64,000 bases of DNA from Aggregatibacter kilianii (GCF_003129965.1 NZ_NRCJ01000002.1:186001-250000), one strand, 5' to 3'; counted from the first letter of the stretch, positions 1 through 10,105 are shown. Program-made: numbers and translations. The notes: generated by a model from the sequence alone, not told the origin.

Positions 1-30
1 TCTGTTTTGTGTTTATTCGTTAGTTTGCAG

Positions 31-3000
31 CTATTCGTTAGTTTGTAGCAAGGCGACGGCAAGTTTTTTCGCCCCTTTGAAATCGACTTTGCCACTTGCC
101 AACGTCGGGATTTCATCCACTTTAAAGACGAAAGACGGTTGCATTAACGGCGGTATGGCTGAATTTTTTAAGGTGTTGATGACATCATGGATGTCTAATT
201 CGGTTTTCACCAAAAGCACCACGGCCTCGCCTTTTTTCTCATCGGGCACATTGGCGGCAGTGAACTGGACGTCGTCATTTAACACTTGTGCGATTTGTTC
301 TTCCACGCTACCCAGACTAATCATCTCGCCCCCGACTTTGGCAAAGCGGGAATAGCGGTCAACAATGGTAATAAAACCGTTTTCGTCAATATGACCTTTG
401 TCGCCCGTTTTGTAATAACGTACGCCGTCGATTTCGGCAATCACATCGGCAGTTTTTTCCGCATCATTTAAGTAGCCTTTCATCACCTGCCCGCCGCCGA
501 TTAAAATCAATCCGTCTTCGCCGGTTACCAACTCCTGCAAGGTTTCCGGATCAACGATTTTAATAATAGTACCCGGCAATGGCAGCCCGACGGAACCTTG
601 TTTATTAAACGTCAGTTCTTTTAAGGTTTCTTTTTCTAAAATATTCGGCATATTCACTGCGGCAACCGGTGCGGTTTCCGTCGTGCCGTAACCTTCATAA
701 ATCTCCAAACCGAATTTCAAACGGAAAGCTTCTTTCACGTCGGCTTTCAGTTTTTCCGCGCCTGCAACTACCATGCGGATATTCTGGAACATCAACGGAT
801 GCAGTTTTTTATTCTTAATGTAAAGACGGAAGAACGTTGAAGTGCCGAATAAAATGCTGGCGTTGTGTCGTGCCGCCATTTTACCCACCGTTGCGCCGTC
901 CGTCGGATCAGGCACGCTAACCATTTTCACGCCCTCGCATAACGGAAGTAACGTTGTCACAGTCAAACCGAAGGAATGGAAAATCGGCAATGAATTTAAA
1001 ATCACATCATCTTTTCTAAAGTTCAATAAGTCACTGATTTGACGAATATTAGTCAGTAAATTTTTATGCGTTAATTCAATGCCTTTCGGCTCCCCTTCAC
1101 TGCCACTACTGAACAAAATGGTTGCCGTATCTTCTAAGCTTACATCGGCAAAATTCATTAATTTGATCCAGCTTGTCGGGACAAAAAGTGCGGTCAAAAA
1201 TGCCAGCGTTTTTTGTGTTTTGCTGACGGACTTGCCTAATTCTTCCATCATCACCGCTTTATCAGCCAGCAATGTCTGATAATCAAAGCCTTTGCCGCTT
1301 AATTTTACGAGGAATTTCTCGGAAGTAATAACCTGTTGAATATTGGCTTTTTTCAGCGCTAACGCCATGCTTTGTTCACTTAAGGTGTAATTCAAATTCA
1401 CCGGCACTTTACCGTTCACAAACAACGCCATATTCACAATGGCGCCCATGGCGGAGCTTGGCAACAACACACCGATATTTTTTTCGTTATTCAGGGTTTG
1501 TTTGAATAATTTGCTGAAAATCAGTACCGCACTGATAAATTTCCCATTAGTCAACTCCGTACCCATGCTGTCGGCGACGCATTCACGGAATAAATTCGCT
1601 TTTGCCATATCCAACCAGTAATGGGTCAACGGTTGTTGGCGGGAAATGAAACTTTCCCAAGAGGAGAAAGACAATTCCACGACTTTTTGTTTCATGGCAA
1701 CATGATCGATAAACTCGCGAATCGGCTTGCCGAACGCCACGATAATGTCGCGCTTGCCGCGTTGTTTGGTGAGCGCCTTATAATGTTCGTCCGCACGGGA
1801 AAAGCTGGACCCCCACAAGCCACGCAAATAAAACGGCACCACACACACATCTTGCCAGTCTTTAATGCTTAATTCATAGCCGCGTTGAAATTCGTTAATT
1901 TGACCGTTATAGCTGATATGTCCTTCCGGGAACAACGCCACTACTTCGCCGTTTTCCAAATATTGACGGATGATTTCGATGCTTTCTTTGCTGGAACCCG
2001 CACCGATAGGAATCACTTTAAAGAATTTGAAAATCCAAGTGAGATACCATTTGTTATAAATGCCGCGATACATCACGAATTTGATAGCGCGCGGGCTGGC
2101 GGCTTGTAAGACCAACCAGTCAATCCAGCTGATATGGTTGCCCAGTAATAATACGCCACCGCTTTGCGGAAGGTTTTTCAAGCCTTCCACATGGAAACGG
2201 TAACCGGTTTTCAGAAAAACTAATAAGAATAAACGGGTGAATAAGTGTGGCAGTTGCAAAATGGCGTATAAAGAACCCACAAAACACACTATGGAGACAA
2301 AAATAAATAACCCCGTGGTGGAAATATCAGCGTAAACAAAGACAATACTCAGTAACAAAAAGCCAATCATGGCGATATTTTGCACGAAGTTATTACCGGC
2401 GATAATTTTCCCTATTTTGGCTTCCGGCGCGAAAAACTGAATGGTTGCGTTCAATGGCACGATAAATAGCCCGCCGAATAAACCGAAACAGAAGGAGCAG
2501 AAACTAATTAACGCCACGCTGCCGGAGGAAGCTAGGAAAAATAAGGATAAAAATAAACCCAGAGCGCCTAGGGGAACGATGCCAAGTTCAATATGATGTT
2601 TGGACATGGCGCCCGCAATATAGGATCCCACAATTAACCCGATGCCGCTCACCGCTAAAATCATTTGAATGACCAGTGCATTATCATCGTTAAACAGCAT
2701 TTTGTAATGCGCCGGGAAGGCTGCCACAATCACTTGAGATACGCCCCAGAACACACTTAAGCCGACAATACTCAACCAGATATTTTTATCGGCGCGTACC
2801 AATTTCATATTTTCTCGTAAGTAACTTAAAGAAAAATATTTTTTGCTGCTGAATGCTGTTTTTTCTTCGCTTTCTGCCGGTGGGAAATAAGGCAATCTAA
2901 AGGCAAAAATCGCTTCCATTGCACTGAAAATCACCATTAAGAAGCCGATCACATAAATGCTGGAAAGAATATCCGCCGGGTTATCGCTCGCCACATAAAT

Positions 3001-3492
3001 GGCTTCAAAAAGATAAGAGAACGCGAAGGAACTGAATAAAATCGCCACAATCGTTAAGGCTTGGATAATACCGTTTGCCGCCCCCAGATTTTCCGTACCG
3101 ACGATAGATTTAATAATCCCGTATTTAGCCGGAGAATAGACCGCACTTTGCGCCGCCAGAATCAAAGTCAGCAGGAAAGCCAGCTCAAATGCACCGGAAA
3201 GGTAACTGAGAAAAATCGCAAAGGAAATCAACACACCGGCAACGGCGGCATAGCGGATGACTTTGGTTTGGGAATATTTGTCGTTAATAAAACCGGCTGG
3301 GGAAAATAAGAATACAAACGGCAATAAAATCATTGCATTGATGAGTGCGGTTAATACCACCAAGGTGTCGCCGTCAAAGGTCTTTAGCAGCACATTTTGA
3401 ATGGTAATTTTATGCGCCAAATCTACGGTGGCATTTAAAAATGCAATGGCAAGATAAGGTAAAAAGCCTCTGATTTTAAGTAATTCTTTCAT
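31..3492 (-). CDS. aas: Fused LplT-type MFS transporter / acyltransferase / acyl-ACP synthetase
   Basis: The protein is predicted to re-acylate lysophospholipids at the inner membrane, combining what E. coli splits between LplT (lysophospholipid flippase) and Aas. Three modules are visible in its 1153 residues. Residues about 1-415 form a multi-span MFS transporter. Next comes a PlsC-type acyltransferase with the H-x4-D motif in GNHISWID (around residue 455) and the FPEG motif. The C-terminal half is an AMP-forming synthetase with the phosphate loop FSSGSEGEPKG and the motifs YGTTE and YKTGD. It starts at an ATG with MKELLKIRGF. The last codons are followed by a tandem repeat of themselves. 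The domain order matches the three-domain fusions known in other Proteobacteria. One Haemophilus-type uptake core lies inside the gene at 1185-1193. Identity is confident; exact acyl specificity is not. Confidence 0.93.
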   Translation of the reverse strand: MKELLKIRGFLPYLAIAFLNATVDLAHKITIQNVLLKTFDGDTLVVLTALINAMILLPFVFLFSPAGFINDKYSQTKVIRYAAVAGVLISFAIFLSYLSGAFELAFLLTLILAAQSAVYSPAKYGIIKSIVGTENLGAANGIIQALTIVAILFSSFAFSYLFEAIYVASDNPADILSSIYVIGFLMVIFSAMEAIFAFRLPYFPPAESEEKTAFSSKKYFSLSYLRENMKLVRADKNIWLSIVGLSVFWGVSQVIVAAFPAHYKMLFNDDNALVIQMILAVSGIGLIVGSYIAGAMSKHHIELGIVPLGALGLFLSLFFLASSGSVALISFCSFCFGLFGGLFIVPLNATIQFFAPEAKIGKIIAGNNFVQNIAMIGFLLLSIVFVYADISTTGLFIFVSIVCFVGSLYAILQLPHLFTRLFLLVFLKTGYRFHVEGLKNLPQSGGVLLLGNHISWIDWLVLQAASPRAIKFVMYRGIYNKWYLTWIFKFFKVIPIGAGSSKESIEIIRQYLENGEVVALFPEGHISYNGQINEFQRGYELSIKDWQDVCVVPFYLRGLWGSSFSRADEHYKALTKQRGKRDIIVAFGKPIREFIDHVAMKQKVVELSFSSWESFISRQQPLTHYWLDMAKANLFRECVADSMGTELTNGKFISAVLIFSKLFKQTLNNEKNIGVLLPSSAMGAIVNMALFVNGKVPVNLNYTLSEQSMALALKKANIQQVITSEKFLVKLSGKGFDYQTLLADKAVMMEELGKSVSKTQKTLAFLTALFVPTSWIKLMNFADVSLEDTATILFSSGSEGEPKGIELTHKNLLTNIRQISDLLNFRKDDVILNSLPIFHSFGLTVTTLLPLCEGVKMVSVPDPTDGATVGKMAARHNASILFGTSTFFRLYIKNKKLHPLMFQNIRMVVAGAEKLKADVKEAFRLKFGLEIYEGYGTTETAPVAAVNMPNILEKETLKELTFNKQGSVGLPLPGTIIKIVDPETLQELVTGEDGLILIGGGQVMKGYLNDAEKTADVIAEIDGVRYYKTGDKGHIDENGFITIVDRYSRFAKVGGEMISLGSVEEQIAQVLNDDVQFTAANVPDEKKGEAVVLLVKTELDIHDVINTLKNSAIPPLMQPSFVFKVDEIPTLASGKVDFKGAKKLAVALLQTNE

Positions 3493-3505
3493 AATATTCC
3501 TGTTA

Positions 3506-3862
3506 TTACTTTAATTCCCGTTTTTGTTTTTCCAATAAAAATGGTGTCTCATCACAATTCCAATCCTGTGGGGATGTCACGATTTCGCAAAATTCGACAA
3601 TTTGTTCAAATTCTTCATTCGATACTTCAGAACCATAATCTCGCATCACTAGAGGGGCATGAAACATCACTTTGGAATTAAACTCTTTCTTGATAAAAAA
3701 ATCATAATCATCGCCAAAGTGACCATCAATTGTGACAATGCCAACATAAGAATGAAGTAACAATATGGCGAACAATATAAGTGCGGTTAAAAATTTAAGC
3801 GTTTTGTGTTTTATAAAAAACGTTTCTAAAAACGACCGCACTTTAGCTTTTATATTCATCAA
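3506..3862 (-). CDS. Small single-span membrane protein of unknown function
   Basis: I do not recognise this 118-residue protein. It has a basic N-terminus, one hydrophobic segment at about residues 24-43 ([20 protein letters not shown]) and a soluble acidic C-terminal part with two cysteines, probably facing the periplasm. Its start overlaps the 3' end of mukF by 20 bases and it ends just before the acyltransferase fusion, so all three may be cotranscribed. Two uptake cores (3779-3787 and 3835-3843) lie in its 5' part, which is unusual for a short conserved gene. The true start could be either of the two tandem ATG codons at the annotated 5' end. Confidence 0.6.
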   Translation of the reverse strand: MMNIKAKVRSFLETFFIKHKTLKFLTALILFAILLLHSYVGIVTIDGHFGDDYDFFIKKEFNSKVMFHAPLVMRDYGSEVSNEEFEQIVEFCEIVTSPQDWNCDETPFLLEKQKRELK

Positions 3863-5171
3863 TCACGTTCGCCTGTACTTCCGCGCCACGATTATTGATG
3901 CTTTCCCAAATCGGGTAAATACCGCTCAAATCGGAACTTGCCATACCCAAACGCACCGCTTGATCCACAATAATCCGTGCCACATCGAAATGTTGTGACA
4001 GCGGATAGCTTTCCAGTTGTTGTTTTAACACCAAGCTTAAATTAATCGGACGTTGATGTTCACGATAATCAATAAGCAGGGTTTGCATGTGCTCTACAAT
4101 TTGTTCACGAATATCCGCCAAGGATTCGTATTGCAACGCTTCCGGCAGTTCGCCCAGCGCGTCTTCTTCGCGTAGCGCCAATTCTTCGTCACGCAAATCG
4201 ACTAAACGGTCTGCTTGCGCTGTCCATAAGAACCATGGATGCTCGAAATAATGATGAATGGAATTGCGTAAACGTTGTGAGAAGACACGGTTTTTATCCA
4301 TGTCGATGGCGGTACGAATGAACTTGTGTACATGGCGGTCGTAACCGATCCACAAGTCGATAGCTTGTTGCCCCCAGCTGATAATGCGGTCTAACTTAGC
4401 CTGCAAATTGGTGATGAGTTCGTCAATAAAATACAATTCGCCGCGCCCGATAACGCAATCCTGAATGCGTAGTAATTGCGCCTGTAACTTATCGCCGGCG
4501 GCATTGAGGGTGTCTTGTAATTCCCGTAAGTTACCGGAGGTTTCGTCTAATAATTGTTCACAGCTGGAAATCGCCGCCTGCCAGTCTTTGGTTAATAAAG
4601 CTGCGATTTCGTCTTTAATGCTTTGTTGGTTTTCATCCATGATGCGCTGTGATAAATCGATGCTGTCGAAAATTTCCGCGACAGAATATTTTAACGGCGC
4701 AAACACGTTACGCCGCCAATAATGCTCATCACCGTCCTCTTCAGCGGCATCAGACGCCCGTTGAATTTCATCGGCTACGATGGAAAGCTGAACGGAAAGA
4801 CGCAAGGCAGAAAATTCGCGCTGGCGAATATAATAATCGGAGACGCCCACGCCGAGCGGCGTTAAACGATAAATCGCCAAGCCTTCGGTAAATTCACTGC
4901 TGAAGCGGTTGAGAAAGCGCTGTTTCACCAATTCGTTAATGGCATTGTTGGCGCGGGTGGCAATGGTTTCCTGGGATTGTTCAAAGGCACCGGAAACGTG
5001 GCGGAAAATATCCACCAGATCCGACTCGATCATTTCACCGTCAAAACGTTCGTTATTATAAATGGCAATCGCCAATAAAAACGCCAGACGATCGGTGGGC
5101 AAATTCAACGAAAATTCGCGTTCTTTCACCCATGAAACCAGTTCGGGAATTGTTTGTGCTGTTTCAAGCAT
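3843..5171 (-). CDS. mukF: Chromosome partition protein MukF (kleisin)
   Basis: MukF is the kleisin subunit of the MukBEF condensin that organises and segregates the chromosome. The 442-residue length and the N-terminal winged-helix segment ([23 protein letters not shown], in pieces) match the gammaproteobacterial family, as do the long helical middle region and the C-terminal domain ending in DEYKS. In most enterobacteria and Haemophilus, mukF is followed directly by mukE and mukB. Here the downstream genes are a small membrane protein and the acyltransferase fusion, and neither mukE nor mukB is in the window. The TAA stop is supplied by an uptake core (ACCGCACTT at 3835-3843 on the plus strand followed by TA). 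Confidence 0.95.
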   Translation of the reverse strand: MLETAQTIPELVSWVKEREFSLNLPTDRLAFLLAIAIYNNERFDGEMIESDLVDIFRHVSGAFEQSQETIATRANNAINELVKQRFLNRFSSEFTEGLAIYRLTPLGVGVSDYYIRQREFSALRLSVQLSIVADEIQRASDAAEEDGDEHYWRRNVFAPLKYSVAEIFDSIDLSQRIMDENQQSIKDEIAALLTKDWQAAISSCEQLLDETSGNLRELQDTLNAAGDKLQAQLLRIQDCVIGRGELYFIDELITNLQAKLDRIISWGQQAIDLWIGYDRHVHKFIRTAIDMDKNRVFSQRLRNSIHHYFEHPWFLWTAQADRLVDLRDEELALREEDALGELPEALQYESLADIREQIVEHMQTLLIDYREHQRPINLSLVLKQQLESYPLSQHFDVARIIVDQAVRLGMASSDLSGIYPIWESINNRGAEVQANVIDEYKS

Positions 5172-5322
5172 TAAGGGATCTCACAATGCATTATTTAAAC
5201 AAAAAATTGTCAAGATTATACAGGATTTTGATCGTTCTAACAGCTTGAAAATCGCAAGTGCGGTTAAAATTTGAAGAATTTATCAGGGTTTTATTTTTAG
5301 TGTAGAGAGCGAAGCGCCCCTC

Positions 5323-6204
5323 CTACCCCGCCACTTTTCGGATTAATTCGTCCATCCCCGCTTCGTCATAACCTTCTTCATATTGCATATCGTCCACAAA
5401 GTCTCTCAATACCTTGCTGTTTAGTGCAGTGCAACCGTATTTTTCCAATTTATTTTTGGTAAAACGGGAGCGGTATGCCGACGAGCTGTTATTCAGGCTA
5501 ATCACGCCGATCGTGGCACGATTATTGCAAGGCACTTTATTGACAAACACTAAATTGTAGCCCGATTCGCGAATATACCCCGTTTTGTTGATGGCTGCGC
5601 TGAACATTTCATCACGCACCAATTTGTTGGTATTTTTCACAAACACATTGCGTTTTCCCGCTTTCACATAAGTAGAAGAAATGTTGGAAAAAGCTTTGAT
5701 TTCCGGTTTCTTCATAGAATATTTGGTGAGCTTAACCAGATCCATCACACTGGACACGTTATGGTTAGATAAGCCCGAGCTATCGCTAAAGCGGGTGGAT
5801 GTCATGCCCAGTTGACGGGCTTTTTCGTTCATTTTGCCGATAAACTGCAAGCGTGTCATGCCGGCGGAACGGGAAAGCGCATGGGCGGCATAATTATCGG
5901 AATGCACCAACATCATTTTCAGCAATTCACGACAGGAAATCGGCGTGTATTTCGGTAGCTTGGTGTGTGTGCCTTTAATGTAGTCATAATCGTCATCGGT
6001 AATAGACGCCGTACAATGCGGATTTTTGTTGTGCTCAAGAAAGACATTTGCCGTCATAAGCTTAGTCACGGAAGCAATCGGTCGCACGGTATTCGGCGCG
6101 CCGCTTTCCAATACTTTATTGTGGGTAAAATCATACACCACATAAGATTGCGCCATGACAACGGTCGGTAAGAGAAACAACAAAGGGAAAATGTTTTTTA
6201 GCAT
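5323..6204 (-). CDS. pbpG: D-alanyl-D-alanine endopeptidase (PBP7 family)
   Basis: This is a periplasmic penicillin-binding enzyme of the S11 peptidase family that cleaves D-Ala-meso-DAP cross-links in peptidoglycan. A signal peptide (MLKNIFPLLFLLPTVVMA) is followed by the three catalytic motifs: SVTK with the nucleophilic serine (about residue 45), SDN (about residue 107) and KTG (about residue 208). At 293 residues it has the usual length of PBP7 and lacks the extra C-terminal domain of PBP5/6 carboxypeptidases. It stands alone, upstream of mukF on the same strand and divergent from the ABC importer. A small GTAG-flanked imperfect palindrome (5302-5326) overlaps its stop. Confidence 0.92.
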   Translation of the reverse strand: MLKNIFPLLFLLPTVVMAQSYVVYDFTHNKVLESGAPNTVRPIASVTKLMTANVFLEHNKNPHCTASITDDDYDYIKGTHTKLPKYTPISCRELLKMMLVHSDNYAAHALSRSAGMTRLQFIGKMNEKARQLGMTSTRFSDSSGLSNHNVSSVMDLVKLTKYSMKKPEIKAFSNISSTYVKAGKRNVFVKNTNKLVRDEMFSAAINKTGYIRESGYNLVFVNKVPCNNRATIGVISLNNSSSAYRSRFTKNKLEKYGCTALNSKVLRDFVDDMQYEEGYDEAGMDELIRKVAG

Positions 6205-6437
6205 AGGAAATTCGGTGAAATAAAAATTGTCGCTATTTTAACAGGTTTCTTTTAGCAAGGTTAAAAAACATTGCAAATATTCCCCACAAATCAATTTTAG
6301 TGGTTTATTCAAAAATCCTTCGGATTTTATGACCGCACTTTTCTATGTCACTATGCCGATCTACACCGAAATATCTATATCAACACTATATAAAATTCTT
6401 TATAATGAAACTCCTGTTTGACGTCAGAGCTTTATTT

Positions 6438-7424
6438 ATGAAAAAAAGTCATCTTTTATTTTTTGGATTAACCTGTTTGCTCCTCGCCCTTTCCGTTCTT
6501 TCCCTTTCATTGGGACGTTTTTATATCGAGCCTACCGATGTATTGCATGCGCTCTTGCAACAAAATACCAACGACGTTCAAAACAACATTATTTTCAACC
6601 TGCGCTTACCGCGTATTCTTGCCGCGATTTTAGTGGGCGCTGCCCTTGCAGTGGCGGGGGCGACTTTTCAGGGGATTTTTCGCAATCCGTTGGTGTCGCC
6701 CGATTTGCTTGGGGTGTCCGGCGGGGCTTGTATCGGTGCGGCGATCGCCATTTTGCTCGGTTTAGGTTTAGTCGCCATTCAGAGCTTAGCTTTCGCGGGC
6801 GGTTTGATTGCCGTGTTGATGACCATGAGTCTGCCGAAACTGGTACGACGCGACTCAACGATTATTTTGGTGCTGTCGGGCATCATCATTTCCGGCTTTA
6901 TGATGGCGTGTCTGGGCTTGGTGAAATACCTCGCCGATCCGGAAACCCAACTTGCCGACATCGTTTATTGGCAAATGGGGAGTCTGACTAAAGCGGATTA
7001 TCGCAATCTCAGCCTGCTCGCCCCGATAATGTTGCTGACCGCCGGTGCGTTATTGATGATGCGCTGGCGCATTAACGTGTTGTCATTGGGTGATCGGGAA
7101 GCAAAACTAATCGGTGCCAACATTCGTTTGGAACGCAATATTATGGTGATTTTTGCCACGTTGCTTACCGCCTCCGCCGTGTGTTTAAGCGGCACTATCG
7201 GTTGGATCGGTTTAATTATCCCGCACTTGGCGCGGATGTTTATGGGCGACAACAATTTACGCACGCTGCCTCTTTCCGCGCTTATCGGCGCGATTTTCCT
7301 GCTGATTATCGACACCTTGGCGCGTAATTTATATACGCAGGAAATTCCTCTCGGCATTCTTACGGGGTTTATCGGTGCGCCGTTCTTCGCTTGGGTATTA
7401 GTGAAACAACGTGTCACGGAATAA
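6438..7424 (+). CDS. FecCD-family ABC importer permease
   Basis: This inner-membrane permease is of the BtuC/FecCD type, which imports iron-siderophore, haem, cobalamin or similar metal complexes. It shows the typical run of about nine or ten hydrophobic helices, the early segment FNLRLPRILAAILVGAALA and the ATPase-contact region GWIGLIIPHLARM followed by D and LP. I prefer the ATG at 6438 (MKKSHLLFFG), which begins right before the first helix; earlier in-frame starts exist at 6345 and 6405. Ten bases separate it from the ATPase gene, and the binding protein follows, giving a complete importer. No convincing Fur box was found upstream. The substrate cannot be told from sequence alone. Confidence 0.88.
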   Translation: MKKSHLLFFGLTCLLLALSVLSLSLGRFYIEPTDVLHALLQQNTNDVQNNIIFNLRLPRILAAILVGAALAVAGATFQGIFRNPLVSPDLLGVSGGACIGAAIAILLGLGLVAIQSLAFAGGLIAVLMTMSLPKLVRRDSTIILVLSGIIISGFMMACLGLVKYLADPETQLADIVYWQMGSLTKADYRNLSLLAPIMLLTAGALLMMRWRINVLSLGDREAKLIGANIRLERNIMVIFATLLTASAVCLSGTIGWIGLIIPHLARMFMGDNNLRTLPLSALIGAIFLLIIDTLARNLYTQEIPLGILTGFIGAPFFAWVLVKQRVTE

Positions 7425-7433
7425 GGAAAGGCT

Positions 7434-8222
7434 ATGTTAAAAATCAACCGACTCTATTTTCGACATCAGCGCCATGTTCCGCTGTTAAACGGCATTGATT
7501 TGGAACTGAACGCCGGAGAGTTGATCACCATCCTCGGCGCCAACGGCACGGGCAAATCTACTTTGTTAAATTGTATTGCGGGCTTGCTTACGCCAAAATG
7601 CGGTGAGATTTTCCTGAATAATGTGGAAATCAAACAGCTGACAAGCAAACAAATCGCCCGTCAGGTAGCTTATGTGTCGCAACATTCGCCGCAAACCTAT
7701 CAATACAAAGTGCTGGATTATGTGGTGTTGGGGCGTGCCGCGCATTTAGGCTTATTCGGTAAACCCTGTGAAGAAGATTATCATTTGGCGGAGCAAGCAT
7801 TGGCACAATTAAGTATCAGCCATTTTGCCGACAAGATTTATATGCAAATGAGCGGCGGCGAAAAGCAACTGGTGAATTTAGCCAAAATTTTGGTGCAACA
7901 ACCGCAGCTGATTTTGTTTGATGAGCCCACATCCGCACTGGATTACGGCAATGTATTCAAAACCTTAAGCCTGATTAAAGATTTATCCCGTCAGCAATTT
8001 TCCATCATTATGACCACCCATAATCCCGATCACCCGATGTTGCTCAATGAGGTGATCCCGAACAGTAAAGTGGCGATTTTGAACACTCAGGGAAAATTGA
8101 ACTGCGGCTTAACCGAAGACATTCTCACGGAAACCAATCTGCGAGAACTTTACCAAACGGATTTGCGCTTAATTGACGTACCTGAATTACGACGCAAACT
8201 CTGTGCCATTACGCATATTTAA
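7434..8222 (+). CDS. FecE/BtuD-type ABC importer ATPase
   Basis: This is the nucleotide-binding subunit of the adjacent metal-complex importer, acting on the cytoplasmic face. The Walker A loop is GANGTGKST (about residue 37). The signature is MSGGEKQ, where family members often have LSGGE, and the Walker B is LILFDEPTSALD. The switch histidine follows in IIMTTHNP. Its 262 residues are the normal length for the FhuC/BtuD family. It starts 10 bases after the permease stop and ends 13 bases before the binding-protein start, so the three genes are one operon. Confidence 0.9.
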   Translation: MLKINRLYFRHQRHVPLLNGIDLELNAGELITILGANGTGKSTLLNCIAGLLTPKCGEIFLNNVEIKQLTSKQIARQVAYVSQHSPQTYQYKVLDYVVLGRAAHLGLFGKPCEEDYHLAEQALAQLSISHFADKIYMQMSGGEKQLVNLAKILVQQPQLILFDEPTSALDYGNVFKTLSLIKDLSRQQFSIIMTTHNPDHPMLLNEVIPNSKVAILNTQGKLNCGLTEDILTETNLRELYQTDLRLIDVPELRRKLCAITHI

Positions 8223-8235
8223 GAGGACGTTATTT

Positions 8236-9270
8236 ATGACCATGAAAAAAACATCGTTAAAACGCACCGCACTTTTTGCCGCCACCTTGCTGGCATTTTC
8301 CGCACAAGCGAAAATGATCACCGATGTGGACGGCAATAAAGTAGAGATTCCTGATCGAGTAGAACGTGTCGCCGACCTTTGGCATGCCAACAATCAAATC
8401 ATATTGCTGCTAGGCGGTGCGGATAAACTGGTGGCGACCACCACTTCAATCAGCGCAAATCCTTGGTATAACGCCGTTTATCCGCGAATTAAAGAGGTGC
8501 CGGTGTTAACCAACGGCGAAACCATCCAAGTGGAAGAATTATTGTCGCAAAAACCCGATGCGGTGTTGCTGTCCAAAAAATCCATGTTAAATGAAGTGAA
8601 TCAGGCGGGCTTAAAAGGCGTACGCGTGAGTTTTCAAGATTTTGAGGGATTAAAGAAAACCGTGCGTATCACGGCGGAGGTGTTGGGTGATAACGCCCCG
8701 CAAGTGGCGGAAAGCTACATCAAAGAACTGGAAAACAACATTCAATTTGTGCAGTCCCGCATTAAAGACGTGAAAGATTCGCAAAAACCGACGGTATTGC
8801 ACATTACCAGCGGTGCCGATTTACTAAAAATTGACGGCGGTAAATCCATGATCGGCGACTGGATTCGCATGGCGGGCGGCAAAAACGTATTACCCGATGA
8901 AGCGAATATGGTGAACGTCACCATGGAATCCATCGTACAAGCCAACCCGGACGTGATTATCATCGGCAGCAGCGGCAATAAATCCCTAGGGGCGATTGAG
9001 AAAATCAAAGCGGATCCAAGCTGGCAATCCATAAGTGCGGTAAAAAATAATCGTATTTATGCCAACCCGGCGGGCACGTTCCCTTGGGATCGTTACAGCG
9101 CGGAGGAAGCCTTGCAAATTCTGTGGGCGGCGCAATTATTTCATCCTGAGAAATTTAAAGACATCAATATGGTAGAAAAAACACAGGCATTTTATCAAAA
9201 ATACTATGGCTATCATTTGAGCAAAGAAAACGCTCAGCAAATCTTGCAAGGTCTGGCACCGAAAAAATAG
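8236..9270 (+). CDS. Periplasmic binding protein of metal-complex ABC importer
   Basis: This is the substrate-binding component of the importer, belonging to the periplasmic binding fold of the FecB/BtuF family. A signal peptide is evident (MKKTSLKRTALFAATLLAFS, cleaved after AQA). The mature part begins with the ITDVDGNKVEIPDRVERV segment common to this family. There is no lipobox, so the protein should be free in the periplasm. The start at 8236 is favoured by the AAGAGGAC ribosome-binding site at 8221-8228. The gene contains two uptake cores (8266-8274, 9033-9041). A bidirectional terminator follows. Molybdate, iron-chelate, haem and nickel-chelate relatives exist, so the ligand is left open. 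Confidence 0.88.
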   Translation: MTMKKTSLKRTALFAATLLAFSAQAKMITDVDGNKVEIPDRVERVADLWHANNQIILLLGGADKLVATTTSISANPWYNAVYPRIKEVPVLTNGETIQVEELLSQKPDAVLLSKKSMLNEVNQAGLKGVRVSFQDFEGLKKTVRITAEVLGDNAPQVAESYIKELENNIQFVQSRIKDVKDSQKPTVLHITSGADLLKIDGGKSMIGDWIRMAGGKNVLPDEANMVNVTMESIVQANPDVIIIGSSGNKSLGAIEKIKADPSWQSISAVKNNRIYANPAGTFPWDRYSAEEALQILWAAQLFHPEKFKDINMVEKTQAFYQKYYGYHLSKENAQQILQGLAPKK

Positions 9271-9299
9271 CCGGAAAACGGACCGCACTTTTAGCCATA

Positions 9300-9340
9300 A
9301 AAAATCGCCTTACTGCATAACAATAAGGCGATTTTCTTTT
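9300..9340. terminator. Bidirectional hairpin terminator
   Basis: A 12-bp stem (AAAATCGCCTTA paired with TAAGGCGATTTT) with an 11-base loop and T/A-rich flanks lies between the convergent binding-protein and lipoprotein genes. It can serve both strands. Confidence 0.85.
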
Positions 9341-9348
9341 GACTAAAA

Positions 9349-9957
9349 TTATTTAGATTCTTGAGCCGGTGCTGCAGGCGCCGCAGGTGCTGTTGCCGGA
9401 GCAGGGTTAAATTTTTGCTCTAAAGCGACGCTTTGTTTTTGTAACTCTAACATCGCATCTCTTAATTTTTCAGCTTTTTCCATGTAAGCTTTTTGTTGAT
9501 CCGGAGTCGGATTCGCTAAGCTCACGTTAGCTTGCTCAACCAATAAGTTGCTGGCTAAACCAAGCACGTTTTTGGTTTGTTCTTTCACCGCTTTTACAGA
9601 GTCTGCGCTGATATTTAACGCATCTAAGCTTGCGATGGTCTCTTGTACGGATTTATTGAAAGTGTCGATGGCTTCTTGAACTTTCTTGTCATCTTTCGCT
9701 TGTACCGCAGCAACTAAATCCTGTTGGAATTTTTGTTGTGCTTGAAGCTGAGTTTGTTCTTGGGATTTATTCCAATCAACCAATTTTTTGTAATCAGCCG
9801 CTTCATCGGTTTTTGCTGCTTCTGCTGTTGCAGGTGCTGCTTGAGTTTGCGCTGCCGCTTCAGGTTTTGCGTCTGCAGGTTTGTCTGCCGGTTTATCACA
9901 GGCTGTTAAGAAAAGGGCAAATAAAGCAGTTGCACTGATTTTAGTAAATTTGTTCAT
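9349..9957 (-). CDS. Ala/Gln-rich lipoprotein of unknown function
   Basis: This is an exported lipoprotein. The start at 9957 gives MNKFTKISATALFALFLTAC, ending in a lipobox cysteine, and has a good AAAGGATT ribosome-binding site; a longer reading from 10017 would bury the signal peptide. The mature part opens with a low-complexity linker of DKPADKPADAKPE and Ala/Gln repeats. A helical, coiled-coil-like domain of about 120 residues follows, rich in Q, K and A, and the protein ends in an Ala/Pro tail (PAPATAPAAPAAPAQ). I recognise no enzymatic motif; a cell-envelope structural role is possible but not shown. Confidence 0.75.
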   Translation of the reverse strand: MNKFTKISATALFALFLTACDKPADKPADAKPEAAAQTQAAPATAEAAKTDEAADYKKLVDWNKSQEQTQLQAQQKFQQDLVAAVQAKDDKKVQEAIDTFNKSVQETIASLDALNISADSVKAVKEQTKNVLGLASNLLVEQANVSLANPTPDQQKAYMEKAEKLRDAMLELQKQSVALEQKFNPAPATAPAAPAAPAQESK

Positions 9958-10070
9958 ATTAAAATCCTTTATGAGTTTATGGATAAGTATTGGCCCGACG
10001 TAACGGACAAAATACAAGAGCTTAGACAGAAAATAAAATTGTTTGTTCCGAACTTTATTTTCACCTAAAG

Positions 10071-10097
10071 AAAAACTCCGGCAATAACCGGAGTTTT
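10071..10097 (-). terminator. Terminator of rplY
   Basis: A stem of AAAACTCCGG pairing with CCGGAGTTTT around a 6-base loop lies immediately after the rplY stop codon and ends in T residues on the minus strand. Confidence 0.8.
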
Positions 10098-10105
10098 ATC
10101 AATCA

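Noticed and set aside
6438-9270. Naming the importer molBCA or a specific siderophore system
   Set aside because: The ATPase did not resemble the remembered HI1470 sequence, and no ligand-specific motif or regulatory site is visible.
9714-9938. Overlapping frames within the lipoprotein gene
   Set aside because: They arise from its repetitive Ala/Gln/Lys codons and show no independent coding signs.
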